A stretch of DNA of 64,000 nt from Maribacter zhoushanensis (lineage in GTDB: Bacteria > Bacteroidota > Bacteroidia > Flavobacteriales > Flavobacteriaceae), in contig NZ_JARKMR010000004.1 in NCBI RefSeq assembly GCF_029350975.1, positions 206,854-270,853 of the forward strand. Reading direction: 5' to 3'. Positions 47,530-55,159 of the stretch are shown one piece after another. The notes below the pieces were generated by a model, which was given only the letters and a program-made list of their open reading frames with translations, had not been told where the DNA came from and did no database searches. Each line of letters starts with the position of its first letter. The stretch's first letter is position 1. Made by a program: the position numbers and the translations under genes.

Positions 47530-49437
47530 ATGAGTAATTATCACATTAAACATCTGGAGGAATATTATCAAGTCTATCGAAAATCGGTTCGTAATCCCGA
47601 AGCTTTCTGGGAAGAAATTGCAGAGGAGCATTTTGTTTGGCGTAAGCGATGGGATAATGTGTTAGCTTGGGATTTTAAAAAACCAGAAATAAAATGGTTT
47701 GAAGGTGCAAAACTAAACATTACAGAAAACTGTTTAGACCGCCATTTACCAACAAGAGGTAACAAAACAGCTATAATTTTTGAACCTAACAATCCAGACG
47801 AAGAAGCACTACACATAACGTACAGGCAATTGCATGAACGTGTTTGTCGTATGGCGAATGTGTTATTGGACCACGGAGTTAAAAAAGGTGATCGTGTATG
47901 TATTTATTTACCAATGATCCCTGAGTTATCTGTAGCACTTTTAGCATGTGCACGTATAGGAGCCATACATTCCGTTGTATTCGCAGGTTTTTCTTCACAT
48001 GCATTAGCAACGCGTATTAACGACTCTGATTGTAAGGTCGTATTAACATCAGATGGTTCTTTTAGAGGAAATAAATCCATCGACCTAAAAGGTATCGTGG
48101 ATAAAGCTTTGGAAGGTTGCCCAGGTGTAGCTAATGTTTTAGTCGTAAAACGTACCGGTTCTAAAATTGATATGCTAGAAAATAGGGACAAATGGCTACA
48201 ACCATTGTTAGATGAAGCATATGCAGATTGTGTTGCCGAGGTTATGGATGCCGAAGACCCGTTATTTATTTTATATACATCAGGATCTACGGGTACACCC
48301 AAAGGAATGGTACATACCACGGCAGGCTATATGGTATACACTGCTTACACCTTTAAAAACGTATTTCAATACAAAGAACATGATGTATATTGGTGTACTG
48401 CGGACATCGGGTGGATAACCGGACACTCTTATATTGTTTACGGACCGTTAGCAAATGGCGCCACAACTTTAATGTTTGAAGGGGTTCCCTCTTATCCAGA
48501 TTTTGGTCGTTTTTGGGAAGTTGTCGAAAAACACAAAGTAAATCAGTTTTATACGGCGCCAACAGCCATTAGAGCACTTGCTAAAGAAAATTTAGATTTT
48601 CTTGAAAAACACGATTTATCCAGCCTTAAAGTTTTAGGTTCTGTAGGCGAGCCTATAAACGAGGAGGCATGGCATTGGTACAATAATAACGTAGGTAAAA
48701 AGAATAGTCCAATTGTAGATACCTGGTGGCAAACAGAAACAGGTGGTATTATGATTACGCCAATACCATATGTAACACCAACCACACCAACGTATGCTAC
48801 ATTACCATTTATTGGTATTCAACCAGCATTAATGGACGAGAATGCGAAAGAAATAAAAGGTAATCAGGTTGAAGGTAGATTATGTGTAAAATTCCCATGG
48901 CCATCTATAGCCAGAACTATTTGGGGTAACCACGACCGTTACCGAGACACCTATTTTTCAGCATATGAAAACATGTATTTTACAGGTGATGGTGCCTTAA
49001 GAGATGCTGTAGGCTATTACAGAATTACAGGTCGTGTAGATGATGTAATTATAGTATCCGGTCATAATTTAGGAACCGCACCAATAGAAGATTCTATTAA
49101 CGAGCACCAAGCTGTGGCAGAATCTGCAATAGTAGGTTTCCCGCACGATGTAAAAGGAAATGCACTCTACGGATACGTTATTTTAAAGGAAACAGGTGAA
49201 AGTAGAGATCGCGATAACTTAAGAAAAGAAATCAACCAACAGATCACAGAGCATGTGGGGCCAATTGCAAAACTAGATAAGATTCAGTTCGTATCCGGAT
49301 TACCAAAAACACGTAGCGGTAAAATTATGCGTAGAATTTTACGTAAAATAGCAAGCAACGACACAAGTAATTTAGGGGACACAAGCACCTTATTAAATCC
49401 GGAAATTGTTCAAGAAATTATGGATAACTCCTTGTAA
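47530..49437 (+). CDS. acs: Acetate--CoA ligase (acetyl-CoA synthetase)
   Basis: The enzyme activates acetate with ATP and CoA through acetyl-AMP. The 635-residue form starts at ATG 47530 (MSNYHIKHL); a TTG at 47506 would add eight residues of no resemblance. Adenylation motifs are LYTSGSTGTPKGMVH, the DTWWQTETG motif that binds the adenine and acetyl group, TGDGALRD, and the hinge ITGRVDDVIIVSGHN. Near the C terminus PKTRSGKIMRR contains the catalytic lysine that is the target of regulatory acetylation in Acs enzymes. It follows the symporter by about 70 bases and ends in a strong terminator. Confidence 0.96.
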   Translation: MSNYHIKHLEEYYQVYRKSVRNPEAFWEEIAEEHFVWRKRWDNVLAWDFKKPEIKWFEGAKLNITENCLDRHLPTRGNKTAIIFEPNNPDEEALHITYRQLHERVCRMANVLLDHGVKKGDRVCIYLPMIPELSVALLACARIGAIHSVVFAGFSSHALATRINDSDCKVVLTSDGSFRGNKSIDLKGIVDKALEGCPGVANVLVVKRTGSKIDMLENRDKWLQPLLDEAYADCVAEVMDAEDPLFILYTSGSTGTPKGMVHTTAGYMVYTAYTFKNVFQYKEHDVYWCTADIGWITGHSYIVYGPLANGATTLMFEGVPSYPDFGRFWEVVEKHKVNQFYTAPTAIRALAKENLDFLEKHDLSSLKVLGSVGEPINEEAWHWYNNNVGKKNSPIVDTWWQTETGGIMITPIPYVTPTTPTYATLPFIGIQPALMDENAKEIKGNQVEGRLCVKFPWPSIARTIWGNHDRYRDTYFSAYENMYFTGDGALRDAVGYYRITGRVDDVIIVSGHNLGTAPIEDSINEHQAVAESAIVGFPHDVKGNALYGYVILKETGESRDRDNLRKEINQQITEHVGPIAKLDKIQFVSGLPKTRSGKIMRRILRKIASNDTSNLGDTSTLLNPEIVQEIMDNSL

Positions 49438-49468
49438 TCAAGAGTTCGATCTACAATAATATTTTATT

Positions 49469-49518
49469 TGAAATCCATCAAGTTTATATAACATTGAACT
49501 TGATGGATTTTTATTTTA
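49469..49518 (+). terminator. Rho-independent terminator of acs
   Basis: A perfect 14-bp stem (AAATCCATCAAGTT, 49469-49482, with 49495-49508) and a 12-base loop are followed by TTATTTTATT. Confidence 0.88.
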
Positions 49519-49570
49519 TTGGAAACATAGACTCAAATAATGCTATGCAAAAGATTCAGATAAGAAAGTA

Positions 49571-50800
49571 CTAAGACTGATTAGAAAACGCACGATTATT
49601 AGCAAAAAGCGGACGAGTTTTAAAAGTCATAAATAAGATTATTGATATTAACCCGCAGACACCCAAACCTGCAAATAGTGCCCAAACTGAATCTTCAATA
49701 AAGCTACCTACAAAAATTGATATTGGAATAGAAAGTATGGTAGAAATAAAACCGGTAATTGCCGCACCAATACCTGCAATATGACCAATAGGCTCCATTG
49801 CAATAGAACGCATGTTTCCCCATATGAAACCTAAACACAAAAACTGCAGTGATAAGAATATCAATAAAATAGTAATGCTTGGATTTTTAGAGCCCAAAAA
49901 CAATAAACTATACGACAGGGCAATAACGGTAAAAGCCACTAAAGCTGTGAATGATAAATTTCGCATTCCAAAGCGTAATACCAAAGTACCGTTCATTAGT
50001 GTAGAAAAACCTACAGAAAGTGCCAAACCGGCAAAAACATAGGGGAATGTTTCCGTTAACCCATATAGCTCTTCAAAAACGTGTTGAGCAGAACTCAAGT
50101 ACACTAAAAAAGATCCCGTAATCAATCCTGATATCATGGTGCACGATACTGTTTCCTTGTATTTAAAAATTTCTTTAGTCCCTCTAATAAAAACATTGAA
50201 TGAAAAAGGAACCTTATACTCCGGCTTTAGTGTTTCTTCCTGTCTTTTATAAAACCATAACCCCACTAACAAAGCAAAAAATAATTGCATGTAAAAGATA
50301 CCTTGCCAACCCGTAATACCCATAACAGCTTTACCGATAGCAGGTGCAACCACAGGAACTAGAATAAAAAATGCAGTAACAAAAGACATTATTTTTGCCA
50401 TATAATCACCACGGTAAGTATCACGAATAATAGAAATACTTATAGTTCTTGGTGCAGAAAGACCAATACCCTGCAAAATACGACCAACTAACATTACCTC
50501 TAGGTTTGGCGCCAACAAACAGATAATACTAGCAATCAAAAACACGGTAAAGCCAAAGTATACAATTGGCTTTCTACCCAGACTATCTGACAGCGGACCA
50601 AAAAACAACTGCCCTACTCCCAATCCTAAAAAAATCATGGTAACCAGTAACTGATTTCGGGTAGGATCCAAACTATTAATAGACACGCCAATATCTGCCA
50701 TTGCGGGTAAAATAGCATCAATAGTCAATGCTACGATAGACATTAAAGAAGCCATTAAGGCAACAAACTCAAAATTAGGTTTTACCTGTTCATTCTGCAT
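49571..50800 (-). CDS. Bcr/CflA-type MFS multidrug efflux transporter
   Basis: A 409-residue inner-membrane protein with 12 predicted helices. The loop between helices 2 and 3 has the MFS motif A variant GPLSDSLGRKPIVYFG (about 68-83), and the DAILPAMADIG first-loop motif is typical of the Bcr/CflA drug:proton antiporters (bicyclomycin, sulfonamide and related efflux). Substrate range cannot be read from sequence. It stands alone on the minus strand, divergent from udk, with a -7 box only 4 bases in front of its ATG. Confidence 0.9.
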   Translation of the reverse strand: MQNEQVKPNFEFVALMASLMSIVALTIDAILPAMADIGVSINSLDPTRNQLLVTMIFLGLGVGQLFFGPLSDSLGRKPIVYFGFTVFLIASIICLLAPNLEVMLVGRILQGIGLSAPRTISISIIRDTYRGDYMAKIMSFVTAFFILVPVVAPAIGKAVMGITGWQGIFYMQLFFALLVGLWFYKRQEETLKPEYKVPFSFNVFIRGTKEIFKYKETVSCTMISGLITGSFLVYLSSAQHVFEELYGLTETFPYVFAGLALSVGFSTLMNGTLVLRFGMRNLSFTALVAFTVIALSYSLLFLGSKNPSITILLIFLSLQFLCLGFIWGNMRSIAMEPIGHIAGIGAAITGFISTILSIPISIFVGSFIEDSVWALFAGLGVCGLISIILFMTFKTRPLFANNRAFSNQS

Positions 50801-50804
50801 CCTG

Positions 50805-50832
50805 CAAAAATACGGCTTAACAATTCATGCAA
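50805..50832 (-). promoter_or_regulatory. Promoter of the Bcr/CflA gene, adjoining the start codon
   Basis: On the minus strand TTG (50832-50830), a 17-base spacer and a perfect -7 box TATTTTTG (50812-50805) are followed after 4 bases by the ATG. Transcription would begin at or next to the ATG, implying a leaderless or nearly leaderless message. Confidence 0.5.
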
Positions 50833-50882
50833 TGTTATTAAAAGTTGATTTTTGAGATTATGCTTTTTGAAATTCAAATATG

Positions 50883-50890
50883 TACTTTTG
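50883..50890 (+). promoter_or_regulatory. -7 element of the udk promoter
   Basis: TACTTTTG is a perfect TAnnTTTG match 16 bases before the chosen ATG (50907). A TTTG lies only 13 bases upstream of it, shorter than usual. The box overlaps the alternative start codon at 50880, which argues for the later start. Confidence 0.45.
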
Positions 50891-50906
50891 CATTAAATTA
50901 CAATGT

Positions 50907-51521
50907 ATGTTGATTATAGGTATTGCCGGTGGAACAGGTTGTGGAAAAACCACAGTAGTAAATCAAATTATTAATGAATTACCAAATCAAGAAGTAGGTG
51001 TAATTTCTCAAGACTCTTACTATAACGATCTTTCTCATCTATCTTTAGAAGAAAGGCGTAAAACAAATTTTGACCACCCTAGCAGCATAGATTTTGCATT
51101 GCTTGAGCAACATTTAATTGCATTAAGAAACGGTGAATCTATTGAGCAACCCGTGTATTCATTTTTAGAATGTAACCGTACTGCCAAAACTGTACCTACA
51201 CATCCTACAAAGGTTATAATCGTTGAAGGTATCTTGATAATGACCAATAGTGCTATTCGTAAAATGTTCGACATTAAAATCTTTGTACATGCAGATACTG
51301 ACGAAAGATTGATTAGAAGATTAAAGCGCGACGTTAACGAAAGAGGTTGGGATCTAGATGAAACAATAGAGAAATACCAAGCTGTAATCAAGCCCATGCA
51401 CGAGCAATTTATAGAACCTACAAAAGAGTATGCAGATATTATAATACCGAATAATAAATACAACACTGTTGCCGTTGAAATAGTCAAGAGCATTATCAAC
51501 GAAAAATTTATGCAAGCATAA
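50907..51521 (+). CDS. udk: Uridine kinase
   Basis: Udk phosphorylates uridine and cytidine in pyrimidine salvage. Starting at MLIIGIAGG gives 204 residues, the normal size; the in-frame ATG at 50880 would add nine residues and lies at the predicted promoter. Visible are the P-loop GGTGCGKTT (7-15), the DSYYNDLSH substrate loop, NFDHPSSIDF and VEGILIM. The downstream septum-formation gene starts inside its stop codon (TAATG, 1-base overlap), so the two are translationally linked, a pairing often found in flavobacteria. Confidence 0.95.
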   Translation: MLIIGIAGGTGCGKTTVVNQIINELPNQEVGVISQDSYYNDLSHLSLEERRKTNFDHPSSIDFALLEQHLIALRNGESIEQPVYSFLECNRTAKTVPTHPTKVIIVEGILIMTNSAIRKMFDIKIFVHADTDERLIRRLKRDVNERGWDLDETIEKYQAVIKPMHEQFIEPTKEYADIIIPNNKYNTVAVEIVKSIINEKFMQA

Positions 51522-51853
51522 TGGCATTCAAAGACTTAAAACAAAAAAAATGGTTTAAAATCATGACCAATATGTATGTATTGGTGCTCTCCGTTTTTGT
51601 TGTTTGGATGCTTTTCTTTGATACAAACTCCCTTTTAATTCATCTAGAATTAAGAAAAGAAATCAAGAAACTAGAAAAAACCCAAGATTTTTTAAAGGAA
51701 GAAATTGCCCGTGATAAAAAAATTATAGAAAAACTATCTGATGAAGATGAACTTGAGCGTTTTGCCAGAGAGGAATACTATTTAAAGAAAAAGAACGAAG
51801 AAATTTACCTTATTGAATACGAGGACAGTTTAAAAACTAAAGAGAAAGAATAG
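51521..51853 (+). CDS. FtsB/DivIC-like septum formation initiator protein
   Basis: A 110-residue bitopic protein with a short cytosolic N terminus, one membrane helix (about 18-36), then a coiled coil (about 45-75, heptads in LRKEIKKLEKTQDFLKEEIA) and the EDELERFAREEYYLKKKNEE segment, which matches the FtsB/DivIC/DUF1290-type ARE..Y motif. Such proteins bind FtsL and FtsQ in the divisome at the septum. It overlaps udk by one base. A 189-base gap without a recognised gene or clear terminator follows; it contains an 8-bp inverted repeat TAATGAAA/TTTCATTA of unknown role. Confidence 0.85.
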   Translation: MAFKDLKQKKWFKIMTNMYVLVLSVFVVWMLFFDTNSLLIHLELRKEIKKLEKTQDFLKEEIARDKKIIEKLSDEDELERFAREEYYLKKKNEEIYLIEYEDSLKTKEKE

Positions 51854-52042
51854 TTTTTAATATCCTTTTAATAAGTTTATCCCTTTTAACATACTACAAT
51901 CTAAGCTTGGTTCTAATCAATTCACAATTAAAAGTTTAACGCTTTATTAATGAAAACAAAGGGCTTATTCACTCAGTGTTAACAAAAAGCTTTCATTAGC
52001 CCCATAAATAATTGTATTTTTACCACCTAACTTACTTTGAAC

Positions 52043-52816
52043 ATGGGCAAGATTATTGCTATAGCCAACCAAAAAGGCGGTGTAGGTAAAACTACTACTT
52101 CGGTAAACTTAGCTGCCTCGCTAGGTGTATTGGAAAAAAAGGTATTATTAATAGATGCCGACCCTCAGGCGAATGCCACTTCTGGGTTAGGTATAGATGT
52201 TGACGGCGTTGAATTAGGCTCGTACCAATTATTGGAACATACTAAAACAGCCAGAGAAACCATCATCTCTACAACATCACCAAACGTAGACCTTATCCCC
52301 GCACACATTGACCTTGTTGCCATTGAAATAGAATTGGTTGACAAGGATGAGCGCGAGTATATGATGAAAAAAGCCATTACCGAGCTTAAAGATGATTACG
52401 ATTATATTTTAATAGATTGCGCCCCATCTTTAGGGCTATTGACATTAAATGCATTGACAGCTGCAGATTCTGTTGTAATACCTATACAATGCGAGTATTT
52501 TGCGTTAGAAGGATTGGGCAAGCTGTTAAACACGATAAAAAGTGTACAAAAACTACATAATGCCGAATTGGATATTGAAGGCATGCTGTTAACTATGTAC
52601 GATTCTAGATTACGCTTATCTAACCAAGTAGTTGATGAGGTAAGAAAGCATTTTGGTGACATGGTTTTTGAAACTGTAATTCAACGTAATGTTAGATTAA
52701 GTGAAGCTCCTAGTTATGGAGAAAGTATAATCAAATATGATGCTGCCAGTAAAGGAGCAACAAATTATTTGAACTTGGCTAACGAGATAGTCAAAAAAAA
52801 TAAGCAGACGGTTTAA
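52043..52816 (+). CDS. parA: ParA family chromosome-partition ATPase
   Basis: A 257-residue ParA/Soj ATPase. The deviant Walker A KGGVGKTT is at about 11-18, Walker A' is the DADPQANATSG segment, and Walker B is YDYILIDCAPSLG. There is no N-terminal DNA-binding extension, as in chromosomal ParA. ATG 52043 was preferred over the TTG two codons upstream. It acts with ParB (next gene, 2 bases downstream) in segregation of the replication origin region. A sequence resembling a -7 box (TTACTTTG) sits only 3 bases before the ATG, so the actual promoter is unclear. Confidence 0.95.
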   Translation: MGKIIAIANQKGGVGKTTTSVNLAASLGVLEKKVLLIDADPQANATSGLGIDVDGVELGSYQLLEHTKTARETIISTTSPNVDLIPAHIDLVAIEIELVDKDEREYMMKKAITELKDDYDYILIDCAPSLGLLTLNALTAADSVVIPIQCEYFALEGLGKLLNTIKSVQKLHNAELDIEGMLLTMYDSRLRLSNQVVDEVRKHFGDMVFETVIQRNVRLSEAPSYGESIIKYDAASKGATNYLNLANEIVKKNKQTV

Positions 52817-52818
52817 GT

Positions 52819-53727
52819 ATGGCAAAAGCGACAAAGAAACAAGCTCTTGGTAGAGGACTTTCGGCTCTTTTGAAAGACCCGGAAAATGATATAAACACGG
52901 CATCAGATAAGAATGCCGATAAAGTTGTTGGTAATATAATAGAGTTAGATTTAGAACACATTGAAGTAAATCCATTTCAGCCACGTTCTAATTTCAATGA
53001 TGAAAACATAAAAGAACTAGCCGCCTCTATTAAAGAATTGGGGGTTATTCAGCCAATTACAGTTAGAAAATTAGGCTTTAACGAATACCAACTTGTATCT
53101 GGAGAAAGAAGATATCGTGCTTCTAAACTTTTAGGTTTAGAAACTATACCAGCTTATATACGTATTGCAAATGACCAAGAGTCTTTAGAGATGGCTTTGG
53201 TTGAAAACATTCAACGTCAAGATTTAGACCCTATAGAAATTGCTCTTTCTTACCAACGTCTTATTGATGAAATTAACCTTACACAAGAAAGACTTAGTGA
53301 ACGTGTTGGTAAAAAGAGATCTACTATTGCCAATTATTTACGCCTATTAAAGTTAGACCCAATTATTCAAACGGGTATGCGTGACGGATTCTTAACAATG
53401 GGTCACGGTAGAGCTTTGGTAAATATTGATAAAAAGCAAGATCAAATATCGCTATACGAAAAAATCATATTTGACAATCTTTCTGTTAGAGATACGGAAA
53501 GTGCAGTAAAAGCCTATCACGCTGATGATGTACCTACTGATGAAGTAGTTAAAAAGGTAAATAAAGAAGCTTCTGTTTTTGTTCGTAAGGGCATAAAAGA
53601 ACTTACTGACGCCTTATCGGTAAAGGTAGATATCAAATCTGCTGATAATGCAAGAGGAAAAATAACCATACCATTTAAGTCTCAAGAGGAATTTGACCGT
53701 ATCAAAAAATTGATAACAGGTGCGTAA
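52819..53727 (+). CDS. parB: ParB/Spo0J family partition protein
   Basis: A 302-residue chromosomal ParB. The N-terminal CTP-binding domain has the IEVNPFQPR box, VSGERRYRASK (the GERRxRA motif) and ENIQRQDLDPIEIA. The central helix-turn-helix for parS binding includes LSERVGKKRSTIANYLRLL, and a C-terminal dimerisation region follows. ParB loads on parS as a CTP-dependent clamp and recruits ParA and SMC. No parS-like palindrome was noticed close to the genes. The following DUF5683 gene overlaps its end by 8 bases. Confidence 0.95.
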   Translation: MAKATKKQALGRGLSALLKDPENDINTASDKNADKVVGNIIELDLEHIEVNPFQPRSNFNDENIKELAASIKELGVIQPITVRKLGFNEYQLVSGERRYRASKLLGLETIPAYIRIANDQESLEMALVENIQRQDLDPIEIALSYQRLIDEINLTQERLSERVGKKRSTIANYLRLLKLDPIIQTGMRDGFLTMGHGRALVNIDKKQDQISLYEKIIFDNLSVRDTESAVKAYHADDVPTDEVVKKVNKEASVFVRKGIKELTDALSVKVDIKSADNARGKITIPFKSQEEFDRIKKLITGA

Positions 53728-54361
53728 CTATCTTTTATTATTTAGTACTCTATTATTATTTATTAATTTATCCTTTTCTCAAGAGGAGCAAGATTCTATT
53801 CCTAAAACTGAAATAGACAGTGTACAAGCTGATTTAGCTGATAAGGGAGTAGTCATCAAAGATTCCATTTCTTTCAAAAAATCAAAAAAAGAATTTAATC
53901 CATTAGCACCAAGTAAAGCAGCATTTTACTCTGCCGTAATACCAGGTTTAGGTCAAATCTACAACAAGAGATACTGGAAAGTTCCTATCGTTTGGGGAGC
54001 TATTGGTGGCAGTGCGTATATGTATATCTATAACAACGATCAATACCAACGTTTTAGAACTGCTTTCAAAAGAAGACAGGCCGGTTTTACAGATGACGAA
54101 TTTAATGGGGAAGGAACCTTACCTCTCTTTGATGTAGACGACCTTGAATACCAACAAGAACGTTTTCAAAATGACCGTGATCTTTGGTTGGTTGCCGCTA
54201 TTGGCTTATATGCCCTAAATATTGTTGATGCCAATGTTGATGCGCATTTAAAACAATTTAATATTGACGATGACCTAAGTATAGACTTTGAGCCATATCT
54301 TGATTTTAATCAAGCAACCAACAGTCCTAATTACGGAATGGCATTAATTATAAAATTTTAA
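53720..54361 (+). CDS. DUF5683 exported or membrane protein
   Basis: A 213-residue protein starting at GTG within the end of parB (8-base overlap). It has a signal peptide (core 4-16, likely cut at SFS-QE near 20) and a DUF5683 domain, with the conserved PSKAAFYSAVIPGLGQIYN segment (about 64-82), a YWKVPIVWGAIGGSAYMY hydrophobic stretch and a second hydrophobic helix near 155-170. The gene regularly lies between parB and dapB in flavobacteria, but its function is unknown. A structural or membrane role is all that can be suggested. Confidence 0.85.
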   Translation: MRNYLLLFSTLLLFINLSFSQEEQDSIPKTEIDSVQADLADKGVVIKDSISFKKSKKEFNPLAPSKAAFYSAVIPGLGQIYNKRYWKVPIVWGAIGGSAYMYIYNNDQYQRFRTAFKRRQAGFTDDEFNGEGTLPLFDVDDLEYQQERFQNDRDLWLVAAIGLYALNIVDANVDAHLKQFNIDDDLSIDFEPYLDFNQATNSPNYGMALIIKF

Positions 54362-54363
54362 AA

Positions 54364-55065
54364 ATGAGAATTGCACTTTTCGGATACGGAAAAATGGGTC
54401 AGATGATAGAGCAAATAGCTGTAAATAGTGGTCATGAGATTGTCGCAAAAATTGACGAAAATTCTGAGAATATTGACTTTAGCATAATGGATGTTGCCAT
54501 TGATTTCAGTATGCCAGAGGCAGCTTTCGGTAATATTACCAAATGCTTGAACAATAATGTTCCTGTAATTTCCGGTACAACAGGTTGGCTAGACAAATAT
54601 GATGAGGCTATTTCTTTATGCGAAAAAAAGAAGGGTGCTTTTATATATGCTTCTAATTTTAGTTTAGGAGTTAACATTTTTTTTGAGCTAAATAACTATT
54701 TGGCTAAAATGATGCAAAACCTACCTGAGTATAAGGTAGAATTGGAAGAAATACATCATACTCAGAAATTAGACGCACCAAGCGGCACAGCTATAACTTT
54801 GGCTGAAGGTGTCATTGCAAATTCTAATTATACCCAATGGAAATTGGATAGTACAAGTGAAGAAGACTTAAAAATAACCTCTAAAAGAATTGGTAAAGTA
54901 CCAGGCACGCATACCGTTGCTTACAACAGTAATGTAGATAGTATTGAAATAAAACATACTGCCCACAATAGAGAAGGCTTTGCCTTAGGAGCTGTTACCG
55001 CTGCGGAATGGATTATTGGAAAAACAGGTGTTTTTTCAATGCGAGATGTGTTAAACCTAGGTTAA
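54364..55065 (+). CDS. dapB: 4-hydroxy-tetrahydrodipicolinate reductase
   Basis: DapB reduces hydroxy-tetrahydrodipicolinate in the lysine/diaminopimelate pathway, which also feeds peptidoglycan synthesis. At 233 residues it is shorter than E. coli DapB (273), as usual in Bacteroidota. The nucleotide motif GYGKMG is at 7-12, and the catalytic/substrate signature EIHHTQKLDAPSGTA spans about 129-143 with His131, His132 and Lys135. It starts 2 bases after the DUF5683 gene, making it the last member of the parA-parB-DUF5683-dapB run. Confidence 0.94.
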   Translation: MRIALFGYGKMGQMIEQIAVNSGHEIVAKIDENSENIDFSIMDVAIDFSMPEAAFGNITKCLNNNVPVISGTTGWLDKYDEAISLCEKKKGAFIYASNFSLGVNIFFELNNYLAKMMQNLPEYKVELEEIHHTQKLDAPSGTAITLAEGVIANSNYTQWKLDSTSEEDLKITSKRIGKVPGTHTVAYNSNVDSIEIKHTAHNREGFALGAVTAAEWIIGKTGVFSMRDVLNLG

Positions 55066-55159
55066 AAACGTAACAAAAATCAATCTATAAGACTGATGGA
55101 TTATTGATGTTAACCAACACATCTAAAAATTCATACTATTTCAATAAAAAACAAAGACG

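Noticed and set aside
49438-49460. AGTTCGATC-like string resembling a tRNA T-loop
   Set aside because: No acceptor stem, anticodon stem or 3' partner is present; it is the acs downstream region.
51948-52000. Inverted repeat TAATGAAA/TTTCATTA between the FtsB-like gene and parA
   Set aside because: Short arms with a wide spacer and no T tract; neither a terminator nor a clear operator could be supported.
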